From: Euglena gracilis
Lineage: Eukaryota; Euglenida; Euglenophyceae; Euglenales
DNA: 64,000 nt
Direction of reading: 5' to 3'
Assembly (NCBI GenBank): GCA_039621445.1
Contig: CP154956.1
Location: 17,303,562 to 17,367,561 of the forward strand
In this document: positions 53,253 through 63,327 of the stretch, piece after piece
How positions within the stretch are numbered: position 1 is the first letter of the stretch
How the letters are laid out: each line of letters opens with the position of its first letter
Program-made: the position numbers and the translations under genes
The notes under the pieces: model-generated
What the model was told of the DNA's origin: nothing
The model's input: the letters and a program-made list of their open reading frames with translations, nothing else
The model's database searches: none

Positions 53253-56200
53253 GTCATTTGTCAATTTATTGAAAGAATGAATCACAATTAAACACAAATA
53301 AAGCACTTAGAAACACAATTTTCAGGCACTTTTTTTGAATCCCCTTGAAAAAAATTATTTCCCCAGGGGAGGTCGACCCTCCCCCTCCCCTAAGGTCAGG
53401 ACCTGACAGGGGTTGACCTCACCCTCCTCCCTCTTTTTCCCCGGCGTCTTTAACAGAACCCCTGGTTCCGGAGGGCGAAGGGGGAGTATGTGGTGCTGGA
53501 GCAGTGGGGCATCCCGCGCTTCGCCTACCAGTACCTGCAGGGGCCGGCGGAGCAAAAGGTGATTGCCAGCCTGGTGGAGGACGCGGTCAAGCAAGCCGAG
53601 CAGAGGGTTTCTACGTCCTCAGCCCTGACATCAGTTGTGTGGTGAAATTTTTGTGTTTGCGGGCGAACGTTTTTGGCAGCTTTTGCATGCTTGATGGGAT
53701 ATGTAACACCTTCCTCATCAAGAGCACCTTCCTCCCGATCTGGAGAGTCGTTTTGATGGGTTATCCGTTCTTAAAAGCCTTGTTAAACCATTCGTTTTGG
53801 GGCGCCAACGTGGCCAAATGGTGCAGAAAGTGCCCCCCCCCCTAAGTATTATTATTATTGGCACTATTTAGTATTATTTTTTCGCCCGAAGCATACATCT
53901 CTTTAAGGACCCCGGGGGGGGTGCTGGGCTAGGGCTAGAAATTTGGGCTGGCTGGAAATTTGGGCTGGCTAGCCCAAATTTGGGGGGGCTAGGCCCCTTA
54001 CCACCCCGAGCACCTCTTGGGAACGAAATCGAGCAGCAACAGAAGCAGCAGCAGCAGCAGCCAGAAAGGGGAGCCGAAAACCCAAGGGGGAGGGGAAGGG
54101 CAAGGAAAACACAAAACGGAAGTTTGAAGTCCCAGTGAATATGGGGTCGGACAATTATTGGGAGTTGCTCCGAAGAAAGGGCCAGAAGCGGAATGCAGCG
54201 CCAGGCCTTAAACCAGACAGAAGCCAAAGTGCATCTAAGGGGGGGGGGCTAGGCCCCGGCTGGACCCGAACCGGGGCGAGCTGGACTGAAATCGGAAAAA
54301 TGCCCAAAAATGACCTGCAGAACACAGTTTTGAAAAAATGATGCATCTGAAACCCCCCAAAAAATGCCCCAAACGCCCCCCAAACCCCATTTTTGGCCAC
54401 TTTTGAACACAATTTTCCAAAAAATTTCGGCGCGAAAATTTTGGGCTGGACCCCCAAAAAAGGGGCTGGCTAGCAGGGCTAGCAGCACCCCCCCCCCCCC
54501 GGGGGGGTGCTGCTGCGGCTGGGCTGGGCCCAAATCGGGGCTGGCTGCAGCCGCCCCCCCCGGGGGGGGGTTCGCAAAACCTTAGAGAGATGTATGGCCC
54601 GAAGTCCAGGGCTGAGGGGGTTATGGCTCGGGATTTTTTCGGGATTTTTGGGGCAAAAACACAGCAAAACTTGGCCCCAAAAAAAAAATGCCCCCCCCCC
54701 AATTTAAGCTTTCTTTTTCTTTTTTTTCTACTTCCTGGGGTCAGCGGGCCACCCCCCCCCTTGCTTTGCTGCGGCGGGCTGCCCCCTCCGCCCCAATCGG
54801 GTCAGCCCCCCCGGGGGGGGGGGCGCTTTATAAAGGAACTTTGATTTTTCGATTTATGAAAATTAATGGCCCTTAATTCAGATTTTGGAAGATAGGACAA
54901 AGAAATGTTTTTTTGATTGCTAATTTTGATGATTTTTTTTTTGGTATTTTCATGAGATTTCCATTTCCACATTTTTCAGTGCCCATCTCTGCAAAGCCAA
55001 ATAACCTTGTCCATGAATTTTGCAATCCCAGAATTCCCTCCTTTTTTTGTCGGGGGTTATAGCTCGGATCCCGTAGTTGGACCGCTGGGGGAGTTGTGTT
55101 TGGGGGGGGGGGGTTATATGGGGGAGGTTTACTCTCCCCACACCCACCGACCACCCCTACATACCAAACGATCCCCAGTTGGCGTTGCACATCACGGGGT
55201 GCCCACGACCACCCCCTGGTTCGGGGTTGTCGGTGACCTAAAAAGAGGGAATGCGCCCCGGGTTGCAAGGTCAGGGGGTGCGTATGACCCCCTGATCTGG
55301 GGTTGTTGGAACCCGGTCAGTGGGCAGAGAGGGGGGCAATCTTTTCCAAGGTGACGGATATGTGAAAAAAAAGGCACGGGCATCTGGCACCTCGGCCACC
55401 GTGCGTTTCGGCTGGTGTTTCTCCCTCTTGTGGATGTGGATGGAGTGGGTGTGAGGCTTGAGAAAATGCGGCTGGCGAGGGCAGCGGATACCGTCTCTGC
55501 CACCGACGCCCGGGGCCTGCAGGTGATCGGGCTTGGGGCGTTCAACAAGGCGGAGTGGCTCAACGGCGGCGGGAAGGACGTTGTCAAGAACCTCCCCCAC
55601 CTGCGGGTGCGAGTGGTCCACGGTAACACCCTCACGGCCGCCACGGTGCTCCACTCTGTCCCCCCCGGGACCCCCGAGGTCAGGGCTGAACGGGAATCCT
55701 CGAAATCCTGTCGGTGGTGAGATTTTTTTATATACAAAAATCGACCGACACTAACAGATTCAGCAGGGGCGCTGGGCGCGAGCGAGCGAAGCGAGCCGCC
55801 CGGCGCCCCTGCTGAATCTGTTAGTGTCGGTCGATTTTTCTAAAACCTAATTTGTCTGGGCCCGACGCCTGTCTTGAAATTCATTCGACCGAACCGCCTG
55901 GACGGAAATATGGCCAAAAAAGTGGTTTTTGGCCCATTAACGTGCGCCTGAATGGAAACCGTTAGACATAAACGGGCGCCTGAGTGGAAATCGACTGACA
56001 TAAACGGGCGCCTGAATGGAAATCGACCGACATAAACGGGCGCCTGAATGGAAATCGACCGACATAAACGGGCGCCTGAATGGAAATCGACTGACATAAA
56101 CGGATTCCGATGTTATGGAAATCGACCAACTTTTTGTGTCCTTTTTCTGAATGCTTTTTTGTTCCCTTTTGGGACATTGTCAATTTCTTCCTGAAACCTG

Positions 56201-59200
56201 TTAATGTCGACCTACCTTTTTTCTTCCATTTTGACAGAATAGAATAATAACAATAGAAATTCCAATACAGGCGTCGAGCCCAGAAAACAGGTTTTAACAG
56301 TTGCCACCCCTCACCAGAAAGCTTTTCTTTCAGACGACCAGCGATAACAACTGAATCGGGCCAAAAAACGATGATCTTAAGTTCCGTCCTTCCATCCGTT
56401 CCATCCAAAATTCAGCCAGCTGTGATCACCTGCCCTCTCCCCCTCCCACCCCCTCCAAAAAAAAAATCATCCAAATATGAAGGAAAATGAATCAAAACCC
56501 ACCCAAATGCCTTCCAAAACCCCCAACCCGACCACCAATGGTCAGTGGCCATGGTCGCCGGCGACTTGTCGCTAGCGACCAGGGTCGCTAGGGACCAGTC
56601 GCTAGCGACCACCAAAAAATCCATCACCAATTTCCCGCAATGAGCCGCAAAATTTGTTTTTTGTCTGGTCCATAATGCCTCCAGAACCCCACAGGACCAA
56701 AAATGTCGAAAAAAAGGGAAATCCAAAATGTCCAAAAGTCATTAAAAATTCCCAATCTGACCAGCAACAGATTTCAATGGAATGGAAATCGACCGACATA
56801 AACGGGCGCCTGAATGGAAATCGACCGACATGAACGGGCGCCTGAATGGAAATCGACTGACATAAACAATTTCAGGCTGAAATCCGTCAATGTCAGTAGA
56901 ATGTCAAGACAGGCGTCGGGCCCAGAAAATAGGTTTTAAGCTTTGCGACCTGGGGGGGGGGGGGTCCTGGCCGAGCCCCCCCCCCCAGGGGTCAGATCGT
57001 GTGGGTACCCCACTGCAGGCAGGGGTTTTCCTCTATTTTCAGCGCAAAGAAAACTTTTTGAACCAAAACTTATCCCCAAATGTGGGTTCCCCTGAGCCCC
57101 CCCACCCCCTCTGGTGGGTGGGTGGGTGGGTCAGGACCCCCCGGGGTCCTAAAAAAAAAACTTCTGGTCTGGCCCCTCCCCCCCCCAAGCCTTCCCATAC
57201 AGCCCTGCCCGAGGTGCTGTTGGTGGGTTGCACCTCCAAAGTCGGCTGCGCCGTGGCTTGCAGGCGGGCCCCTGTTCCTGGCACTTGCTTTCCCATGAGA
57301 ACAGGGCCCCGCCACCATCTTGGCGCTGAAGGGTGTTCGGGTATTGATGGTCACATCTTCAGAAGAACGGTTTCAACAAGTCTGTGCCCGTTCAGGGGAT
57401 TGATATTTACAGCAGATTTTCATGTTTGTGTTGGTTTGTGTTTATGTTTGTATTGGGACGGGGGCAAACTTCAGGCCAAAAGTGATATGCATTGAACAGG
57501 GCGTTCCAAGGACTCCATGTTAGATCGCCTTTCTGGATTCCACTTCATTTTCATGAAACCTTGACAAGATCGTTTTTTTGGTGAAATGGCGAAGAATTTC
57601 GAAAACGGCAGGGATCCACAATCCACAATTTTTCTGCGAATTTTTCCCTTAGTTTGCACAAATTTGATATGGAGGATGCAAAGAGTCCCGGGCATTTCCG
57701 AATGATCACAAGGAAGCGCAAGTGATGCTTTTTTTTGCTGCTTCCTTTTGTATTACCTCCCACCCCCCAAGCCCAATGAACACCCTTGCCCCGTCTAGAT
57801 TGTCACCATATGCTTTTTTTGCGTCGGCAAGGAAATATTCCTTTGTTGCTTGTCAGACGAGTTCCTCCCAGTTTTCTTTTGGTGGTAACATTTGACCGTC
57901 TGGAAACAAACTGGTATGCATTTGCCGTTCATTGTTGAGCGATTACGCGTGCACTGTTTATGCACGTTTCAAAGCTACACTGAGAAGGTGACAGAATTAG
58001 TGAACACCCATGTCCAATGAACGCCCCCCCCCCGTTCGGACCGTCTAGATTGTCACCTAGTGTTCATTGGGCTTGGGGGGGGGGAGGTACTTCTTGCAAC
58101 TTTGCAGTTTTTGCCTTTTTTGGGTTTTTATTTTATTTCAGCTGGTAAATCATTCCAACTTGGAAAATTCCGCGTTTTGTGCCAGATTTTTCTGTTTTTT
58201 TTGGCCAAAAAAATTCATATTTTTTGTAATCATCTGCTCCCAATAATAGGCCAATTTAATACAATGTTCTTGGATTGTTTTGTTTTTTTTAAAAAAAACG
58301 TGAATGACGTCTCAAAAAATAGAGGTGCAATCCTGGAAAATATGCAATTCCCTCCCACAGAATATTTGCACTCCCGATGTCAAGTTTTCAAGAATTTTTC
58401 CGCATTCTTTCTGCAATTTTTCTGATGGCCAGTATTACCCCCCCCCCCGGGGTTGAAGCTGATCAATTCGACATCCATCTGCCCCCTTCCGCCAAGTGGC
58501 TGCAGCGGACCCAGAGGGCAACGCTGCGTCGCGGCTCATTCGGTGTACGTCAGTGGCGGACGGCAAGGCGTGCGCAACGTGGCTGGTGGGCAAGTGGATC
58601 AGCACGAAAGACCAGCACTACAGACAGGAGGGGCCTGATGGGCATTTGCCACTGTTTTCTGAAAACACATGGAAAATGAAATTGCCATTCCAAAACTATA
58701 TCGATAAAATTTTTTTCCCAATCGACGAAGAACAGATGGTCTGGCTCCGATGATGCAGAGAGTAGGATTGCCAACATTCAGTGGTCAAGGATTCCCTGAA
58801 CACCCAGGAAGTTTGGGACCATAGATTCATTTAACACCTGTGTGACCCACCCCCCAGGGGGAGATTAGAGTGTGTCGGTGAGTGGGTTGGGGTCGCTGGG
58901 CCGGTGGGCACTTTTCCCCGGCCCAAACCCGCCAACCACTTTTTTTTTTCTTCGAAAACCCACACACCCACGACCCTCCCCCCTGGGGGGTCAACCACCC
59001 ACCCACCCACCCGGCCCCCCACCCACCCACCCAAAATCCAGCCAAAATCGGTCGAATATTCCTGAAAAAAATTTCTGGCCCAGCCTTCGGCCGGGTTATA
59101 ATCTGACCGACAGCGCCCCCCCAGGGTAGAACAGGAATCGGCTAAACAGCCAGGGTGGTGGGTGGGGGGGGGGTCGACCACCCCCACCCCCTGCATATGG

Positions 59201-62023
59201 TGGGTGGGGGGGCGACCCACCCCCCCCCCCCCCCCCTTCCCATATTTCCGGGAGCACCAATTTTTGGACCCCCAAAAAAATTTTCCGGCGCCTTTGACAC
59301 CGGGTATATTTTTCACCCATTTTTGGGACCCATATAGGAGGTCTCCCCCAAAACCCCCCAAACCCCATTTTTTCACACCTTCCAAAATTTCTCAAAATTT
59401 TGATTTTTGGGAGGTTTTTGAAGCAAAAATTGCCGTTTAAAATCAAAAAAAATCAACGAGAGAAAATGTCAGTGAAATTTCACTGTGCCAAAATTTGGTC
59501 CAATTTTTTGACGTTCGTTTTTTTCACCCCCCTCCTAACAACTAAACCCCCCAAATAATACCCCCCCCCCCCAAATAATACCCCCCCCCAAATAATCCCC
59601 CCCCCCAAATAATACCCCCCCCCCCCTTGGGGTCCGACTTCGGCCGCCGAAATAATCCCCCCCCCCCTGTTCCAGGCCAAAGGCCCGGATTTTTGACTTG
59701 AAAATGTCGGTAAAAACCACAATCTCTGGCAACAAATTACGAAAAAAATCAATTTTTCTGGCTCATCTGACCTCCATAAAATGGTAAATTTCACAAGAAA
59801 GTGCAAAAAATGACCCCAAAGGGGGTTTTGGGTGCTATTTTGGGTTTTACGGAACTTCGAAAAATTTCGAAAATTTTGGAAAAATAATACCCCCCCCCCC
59901 AAATAATACCCCCCCCCCCTCGGGCCGGGACTTCGGGCGAAAAAATAATACCCCGGGGGGCATTATTTGGGGGGGGTTACCAATTTTTAAACCTGAAAAT
60001 TTTGAGATTTTTTTGTTAAAAAATGTGATTTTCCATCATAAATCATGTATTTTGGGTTCATTTTTCAAAAAAAATTCAAAAATTTTCTCTGGCCAACATC
60101 CCCGTTTTCCTGGTGAAAATGCTGTAGTGGGTGCGGGGGGTCGACTTCCCCCCACCTCCCGGGTGGGGGGGGGTCGACCTAGCCCCCCCCACCAGGCGTT
60201 CCCGTTCTGCCCTGGCGCCCCCCTGGAGGGTCACTAATGAATCTATGATTGGGATCCACCACAGGCACCAGCTCCAAAGCAAACACATTGATTGTGACTT
60301 GATAAATCTGCCTTTTTTGGTGATGCTGGAAGGTTTTGTTCAGATTTTTATTATTACCCTAGATTATGATATGTTGGAAGATTCCTACCCCCCCCCCCCA
60401 AAATAAGACCCCCCCCAGGCCGGTCCGAGCAAAAATCCATGAAATGGACCCTCCCCATAAATAAGATTCCCTGCCGGCGCGAAGCGCCGGATTTTTGAAA
60501 AAATGGGACATTTTTGGGGGGTAAATCTGCCATTTTGGGTCAGTTTTCACACAATTCAGCATATTTTCTCTTATTTGTCTGGCGCGAAGCGCCGAATTTA
60601 TCGAAAATTGGTATTTTGGGGGGCATTTTTTGGACATTTTGGGGGGCCGAAAATTTTTCCAGCAAAAATCCATAAAATGGACCCCCATGAATAAGACCCC
60701 CCCTCGGGCTTTCCAGCAACCGACCCATGAAATAGACCCCGGTCTTATTTTGGGGAGGGTTTACTATCGTCAACCCCCTCGTTATCATCTTTTGCTTCAA
60801 TGAAGGAACTGTGGTGCTTGAAGACCACTACAGGTAAGGGATAAATCGGTGCCGTGCATTTTTTTGCAGTGAACTTCTGGTTTTTCTGCATTCTTTCGGA
60901 AGGAGTATGAAAAACATAGAGAAATTTTCAGATTTATCGCAGTTTTCCTCCCTATAGTGAGTTTTTTTTGGGGGGGGTAAGCAATCTCTTCATGGTAATG
61001 CATTGCGATCATGCCATGATGTTTAGTGGGTGCCAACCTTTTGTGTGCCATGCAACTCCCAAGGATGCGAAAGATGCAGAGACGTGTTTTTTTTAAAAAA
61101 AGGAATAACTGCACTCATAAGAAATGTTTTTTAATAAATGATTTTTGAAAGCCAGTCAGTCGCTTCCGACCACCCTCCTGGGTGGCCCTCCCCCTTGAGG
61201 GCTTGGTCAGCATAAGCCCCAAATTAATTTATTCAGACTTATTTTGTTGAAAAAAGGCACGCTTTGCGCCGAGCGGGCCATTTTGGGCAGCAGCCGACCC
61301 CCCCCCCCCGGCGCTGCAATTCCAGTCCTCCTGGCCACGCCCCCAAGGGCGCCAAGCTGCTCTACTTCTGCTTCCCGCCGCCGCAGTTCATCCGCACGGA
61401 CGTGACGTACCTCAACCAGGCTGTATTTTGGTCGGGTGCCGACCCCACCTGGGGGGGGGGGTATTGCCTGCCTGGGCAGGCACTCAAGGGCACTCCGGAC
61501 CCCCCCCCCGGGGTTGGTAAAAAAAAAAGCCTGACCTCAACATCGGCTGCCTGGCGGTCGACCCGGCCCGCGTCCAGGGGCTGGGCAACTGCACCGCGGA
61601 CCTGGACCGCTGGGTGTTCCACGCCTGCCACGTGGGCACCATCGTCCACGCCCTGGAAGGCTGGCAGCACCACGGCCAAGGCTGCCCTGCGCTGGTCGGC
61701 TGCCTTTACCCCTCGGAACTGACCCGTCGGGGAAGCCAGCCTACTTCTGCCCCTTGTCAACGCTGTCCTGTTGTTCACCGTTCAAGAACTCTGCTTTCCA
61801 TTTAGCGGTGATTTAGCGGAAATTTGCCGATCGAGCAGATATCAGGTCAAAAAAAGTTGATTGGTGCTTTCCCTGTTTCACCATTGGGATGCCTTGCTCC
61901 GAGGTGGGTGAGGTGGACCTCGACGCCGTGGAAGTTGCCTGGGAGGCAGCACAGCGCTACAGCCAGGGTAGGCTGCCCGTTTTTGACGGCATTGGAGATA
62001 GCAGTGCAGGGTGGGTCCTCTGA
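47216..62023 (+). CDS. CER1-like: CER1-like aldehyde decarbonylase (alkane-forming), multi-exon
   Basis: The translated blocks line up in order with plant CER1, from MATKPG at the N-terminus to the C-terminal WAX2-type domain. CER1 is an ER membrane protein that, with CER3 and cytochrome b5, converts very-long-chain acyl-CoA to alkanes for surface wax. All three His clusters of the fatty-acid hydroxylase fold are present: HRALH (near 51210), HSHHH (near 51252) and HSLHH (near 52064). That argues for CER1 rather than CER3, which lacks them. NAMGHCNFE is also kept. Exons recognised (approximate ends): 47216-47339, 48709-48950, 51123-51415, 51600-51690, 51990-52196, 52715-52885, 53457-53606, 55485-55678, 57203-57273, 58506-58625, 61326-61422, 61530-61694, 61904-62023. 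A region between 57273 and 58506 is not accounted for and several donors are non-obvious. Introns are 0.1-3 kb and repeat-filled. Confidence 0.88.
48151..48400. mobile_element. Foldback element in intron 1
   Basis: The arms of about 110 bp are complementary: GCTTGTTCGCTGCATGACCT at the left against AGGTCGTGCAGCGAACAAGT at the right, through GGCGCTAATGGCCATGTT. The loop carries CAACATGGCCATG words. It lacks long C runs inside, but a C/G run lies just upstream (48121-48139). Confidence 0.85.
48709..48950 (+). CDS. CER1-like: CER1-like exon 2
   Basis: After AAAACAG it encodes AENSLFLTIVALRYLQMFLW and IQRKGIEFEQLDRERNWDEY, matching the membrane segment and the VDKGIDFNQVDRETNWDD block of Arabidopsis CER1. 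The frame stops at 48954-48956. No GT donor lies in the right place before that, so the true 3' end is unresolved. A non-canonical or earlier donor (CCTT|GTTGCA) is possible. Confidence 0.8.
49411..49737. mobile_element. TA-flanked element with GAGCTGTTCC word (intron 2)
   Basis: The left end is TA (49409-49410), CCATGCCCCCCGCCCCCC-GAGCTGT. The right end is GGAATAGCTC-G run-GCATGG, then TA (49738-49739). The terminal CCATG-C run is the same as in the 2.9-kb element at 36351, but the inner word differs. The GAGCTGTTCC/GGAATAGCTC word recurs inside. No coding sequence. Confidence 0.85.
49738..51122. other. Rest of CER1-like intron 2
   Basis: C/G-run blocks lie at 50218-50235 and 50340-50405. 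Telomere-like AACCCTAACCC text is at 50522-50575. The dispersed TTTTGACAAA minisatellite occupies 50640-50915. No extra exon was recognised. Confidence 0.5.
50522..50575. repeat. Short CCCTAA-like run
   Basis: CCCCAACCCTAACCCTAACC and nearby CACCCTAACCC. Only two or three perfect hexamers are present, so it is an interstitial telomere-like run at most. Confidence 0.6.
51123..51415 (+). CDS. CER1-like: CER1-like exon 3 (first two His clusters)
   Basis: After CATCTGCAG it encodes LLTHIGPIEFIYYWFHRALH and GYHSHHHSSFITDPVTGTVH. These carry the HX3H and HXXHH iron-binding clusters and a hydrophobic stretch (NLLFFNAIAVPWYFG). The probable donor is CTTCA|GTAGGC. Confidence 0.92.
51600..51690 (+). 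CDS. CER1-like: CER1-like exon 4
   Basis: It encodes DFANAMGHCNFEFMPRAQIM, matching DFMNNMGHCNFELIPKRLF of CER1. The phase from exon 3 does not match any AG acceptor I can find, so either a micro-exon is missing or the exon 3 donor is elsewhere. Confidence 0.85.
51990..52196 (+). CDS. CER1-like: CER1-like exon 5 (third His cluster)
   Basis: After CTCTCCAG it encodes APLKYLWYTPTFHSLHHSKV and NYCLFMPIYDYLFGT, which is the HXXHH third cluster and the following conserved block. The donor is probably ACTG|GTTGAC. Confidence 0.92.
52715..52885 (+). CDS. CER1-like: CER1-like exon 6
   Basis: It encodes ASEPYKERWYLWPFYPALFL and FGGVFKNAECAFRTW, matching the ASYPF..RWFMRLLWP and FVAERNSF blocks that end the membrane domain. 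Both borders are approximate. Confidence 0.8.
53187..53250. repeat. (CA)n microsatellite in intron 6
   Basis: TATACACATACACATAC followed by a clean CA run (about 53215-53244) and a short TATATA. Confidence 0.95.
53457..53606 (+). CDS. CER1-like: CER1-like exon 7
   Basis: After TTTAACAG it encodes LEQWGIPRFAYQYLQGPAEQ and VIASLVEDAVKQAEQR, matching the SWVIPRYNLQYLLKWRKEAI region. The donor is CAGAGG|GTTTCT. Codon use is GC-rich compared with the surrounding introns. Confidence 0.9.
53607..55484. other. CER1-like intron 7, C/G-run rich
   Basis: GCTAGCC and GGGCTGG words and paired C/G runs occupy 53900-54830. The palindrome GCAGCAC-C run-G run-GTGCTGC lies near 54480-54515. Positions 55190-55320 resemble the GGTTGCAAGGTCAGGGGGTG block seen at 3050-3130 and 6100-6190. 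No exon found. Confidence 0.5.
55485..55678 (+). CDS. CER1-like: CER1-like exon 8 (start of C-terminal domain)
   Basis: It encodes ARGLQVIGLGAFNKAEWLNG and HLRVRVVHGNTLTAATVLHS, close to the GVKVLSLGLMNQGEELN and VRLVDGSRLAAAVVINSVP blocks of CER1. The donor is CCCCGAG|GTCAGG. The 5' border (after GAGGGCAG) is approximate. Confidence 0.9.
55736..55839. repeat. Perfect 37-bp-arm hairpin beside exon 8
   Basis: AAAAATCGACCGACACTAAC through CAGGGGCGC (55736-55772) is the exact complement of 55803-55839. The 30-base loop contains CGAGCGAAGCGAGC. It begins 57 bases after the exon 8 donor and next to the element at 55841. Confidence 0.95.
55841..56939. mobile_element. Inverted-repeat element with 32-bp minisatellite (intron 8)
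   Basis: The left end has TAAAACCTAATTTGTCTGGG then CCCGACGCCTGTCTTGA. The right end has the complement (TCAAGACAGGCGTCGGGCCC then AGAAAATAGGTTTTA), about 37 bp of inverted repeat. A third partial copy lies near 56270. Inside, a 32-bp unit with ACATAAACGGGCGCCTGAAT is repeated about five times at 55935-56105 and about three times at 56785-56870. No target duplication or protein was recognised. Confidence 0.75.
56560..56612. repeat. GTCGCTAGCGACCAG short palindromic repeats
   Basis: Three to four copies of GTCGCTAGCGACC-like palindromes in tandem within the element core. Confidence 0.75.
57203..57273 (+). CDS. CER1-like: CER1-like exon 9
   Basis: After CCATACAG it encodes PEVLLVGCTSKVGCAVACRR, matching the Rossmann-like VVMTGNLTKVAYTIASALCQR block. 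It is short, and its 3' border is approximate (before GTTCCT). Confidence 0.75.
57756..58087. mobile_element. TA-flanked element with AAGCCCAATGAACA word (intron 9)
   Basis: The left end is TA (57754-57755), CCTCCCACCCCCC-AAGCCCAATGAACA. The right end is TGTTCATTGGGCTT-G run-GAGG, then TA (58088-58089), so the inverted repeat is about 28 bp. CCGTCTAGATTGTCACC is a second internal repeat (near 57800 and 58041). Length is 332 bp, with no coding sequence. Confidence 0.9.
58506..58625 (+). CDS. CER1-like: CER1-like exon 10
   Basis: After GGCTGCAG it encodes GKACATWLVGKWISTKDQHY, matching the KVWLVGEG..REEQ block (WIVGKW in other plant homologues). No GT donor is found at the expected place near CAGACAGG. 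Confidence 0.8.
59545..59977. mobile_element. TA-flanked element with AAATAATA word (intron 10)
   Basis: The left end is TA (59543-59544), AACCCCCC-AAATAATA-C run, with the word repeated four times. The right end is another two direct word repeats, then GCATTATTT-GGGGGGGGT and TA (59978-59979). The interior of about 200 bp has no recognisable coding sequence. A related end lies at 10034-10076. Confidence 0.75.
60388..60761. mobile_element. TA-flanked element with AAAATAAGACC word (intron 10)
   Basis: The left end is TA (60386-60387), C run-AAAATAAGA-CCCCCC. The right end is GGTCTTATTTTGGGGAGGGTT, then TA (60762-60763). Subterminal AAAATCCATGAAATGGACCC and related text occurs several times, and GGCGCGAAGCGCCG hairpins occur twice inside. 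Confidence 0.75.
61326..61422 (+). CDS. CER1-like: CER1-like exon 11
   Basis: After AATTCCAG it encodes GAKLLYFCFPPPQFIRTDVT. It matches the GT.F..F.....LRSDC.Y block. The donor is AGGCT|GTATTT. The following intron, about 107 bp, is the shortest in the gene and is made largely of G and C runs. Confidence 0.85.
61530..61694 (+). CDS. CER1-like: CER1-like exon 12
   Basis: It encodes RWVFHACHVGTIVHALEGWQ, matching VVHACHAGGVVHALEGW-type text near the C-terminus of CER1 proteins, preceded by DPARVQGLGNCTADLD. The acceptor is in an A run (AAAAAAAAG) and is tentative. A donor is at GCGCTG|GTCGGC. Confidence 0.88.
61904..62023 (+). CDS. CER1-like: CER1-like terminal exon 13
   Basis: After GCTCCGAG it encodes VGEVDLDAVEVAWEAAQRYS, matching the DVDRIDVVWEAALKHG tail of plant homologues. 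It ends at TGA 62021-62023 about 18 residues later. A GT within CAGG|GTAGGC could instead start one more intron. Confidence 0.8.
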   Translation: MGEVDLDAVEVAWEAAQRYSQGRLPVFDGIGDSSAGWVL

Positions 62024-62425
62024 TTTTGTTTTTTTTTATGTTTATCTAGTTGTTTTGAGACGCCATACATTTTTTTCCTGACTGCCGGGGGGGTCTCTGG
62101 GAACCCCTCGGTATTAAGGCATGTGGTAGGGGGCGCAGCCCCCTGTCCTGACCACCCCCTCCTTGGCAGGTTGCAAGAATTGCAAAAAAAAAATTCCAGC
62201 GCTGTGCACTGGGAAATGCAAAAAAGGCTCCTCCCCGCCCTCATTCTTGATGCCATCATTAAACATTTTTCACGTGGAATAATACCCAAACATCAAAAAA
62301 ATGTGAAATATGCTTATCCAAGAAGTCATACACGTGACATAAAAGTGAGATGTTTTGGATTTGTTCTCAAAGATAAATCAGGGATATTACAACAATTTTG
62401 GACTGGCACCCAGCCCTTTGACCTA
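62024..62425. other. 3' flank of the CER1-like gene
   Basis: No poly-A signal of the AATAAA type can be assigned with confidence. No second gene seen. Confidence 0.4.
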
Positions 62426-62821
62426 CCTCCCCCCCCCTTGTCTAAGCACCACCCTTGTCTAAGCACCACCCCCCACGGTTCTTACCCATCTTTTTACAGG
62501 TCATCGTCAGGGGGAGGTTTATTTTGTGTGCATTTTTAAGGGAAATTTTTCAAACATTTCGAAATTTCTGCAACTTCTGAGAACTGATTTGGTGAGGTAT
62601 TGTTGATTTCTGCATCCAAATGTGTGTAAGTTCAACAGTGGACCTCCAAATTAAGGTGAATTTTTTTTTCGGCGCAAAGCGCCGGATTTTTTTTGCATTC
62701 AAAATTTACCCCCTTGTCTAAGCACCACCCCCCCTGGTTCTTACCCATATTTTGGCAAAATAAGCACCACCCCCCGGTTCTTACCTATCTTTTCCGGTTC
62801 TTAGACAAGGGGGGGGGGAGG
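62426..62821. mobile_element. TA-flanked element with TTGTCTAAGCACCA word
   Basis: The left end is TA (62424-62425), CCTCCCCCCCC-TTGTCTAAGCACCA-CCC. The right end is TTCTTAGACAA-G run-GAGG, then TA (62822-62823). The word TTGTCTAAGCACCACCC occurs about three times and TTCTTACC-type variants several times. Length is 396 bp. Confidence 0.88.
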
Positions 62822-62823
62822 TA

Positions 62824-63295
62824 CGACAAAACCGAAAATTTCTAGTTGCCTTGCAGTTTTGAGGAAGTGGGGGGAATGTGCCCCCCCCCCTTCATGTTGG
62901 CACCGTCTCTCTGGGGACACCCTGGGATCCAGGAAAATAGCCCCCTCAAAGATGGCCAAAAAAGCCTTTGGCGCTGTTTCTTGGGAGTTTTTTTTTCCCC
63001 TCCCACACCCCCCCCAGAGCGGGTTTGGACCAAAAACCTGTCAGTCATTTTGGACCCAAGGGGGGACCCCACAAAATCACAATAACAACAATTATGCAAC
63101 TCTGAGGAGGAGGAGGATGATGATCTGATGGTGGTGATGATGATGGTATTATGATTCTCCCCGCCCCCTTCTTGGGAATCATCAACAGGTTTTCAGCGTC
63201 TCTGGTCTCGGCCCATCTGTCAGGATCAAAATCCATTTCCTTGTGACTGTCAAACCCCGGAAGGGGTCAGGCCACCGTAAGTCACTCTATATATA

Positions 63296-63327
<32 letters not shown>

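Larger units (their letters stand above)
58626..61325. other. CER1-like intron 10, element-filled
   Basis: It contains CCACCCACC/GGTCGACC blocks (58980-59230 and 60125-60225) related to 1040-1125, and two TA-flanked elements listed separately. No exon was recognised between 58626 and 61325. Confidence 0.55.

Noticed and set aside
15837-62821. Poly-C/poly-G elements as introners creating introns
   Set aside because: They insert at TA, do not carry GT...AG at their ends, and those in the CER1-like gene lie well inside introns rather than forming them.
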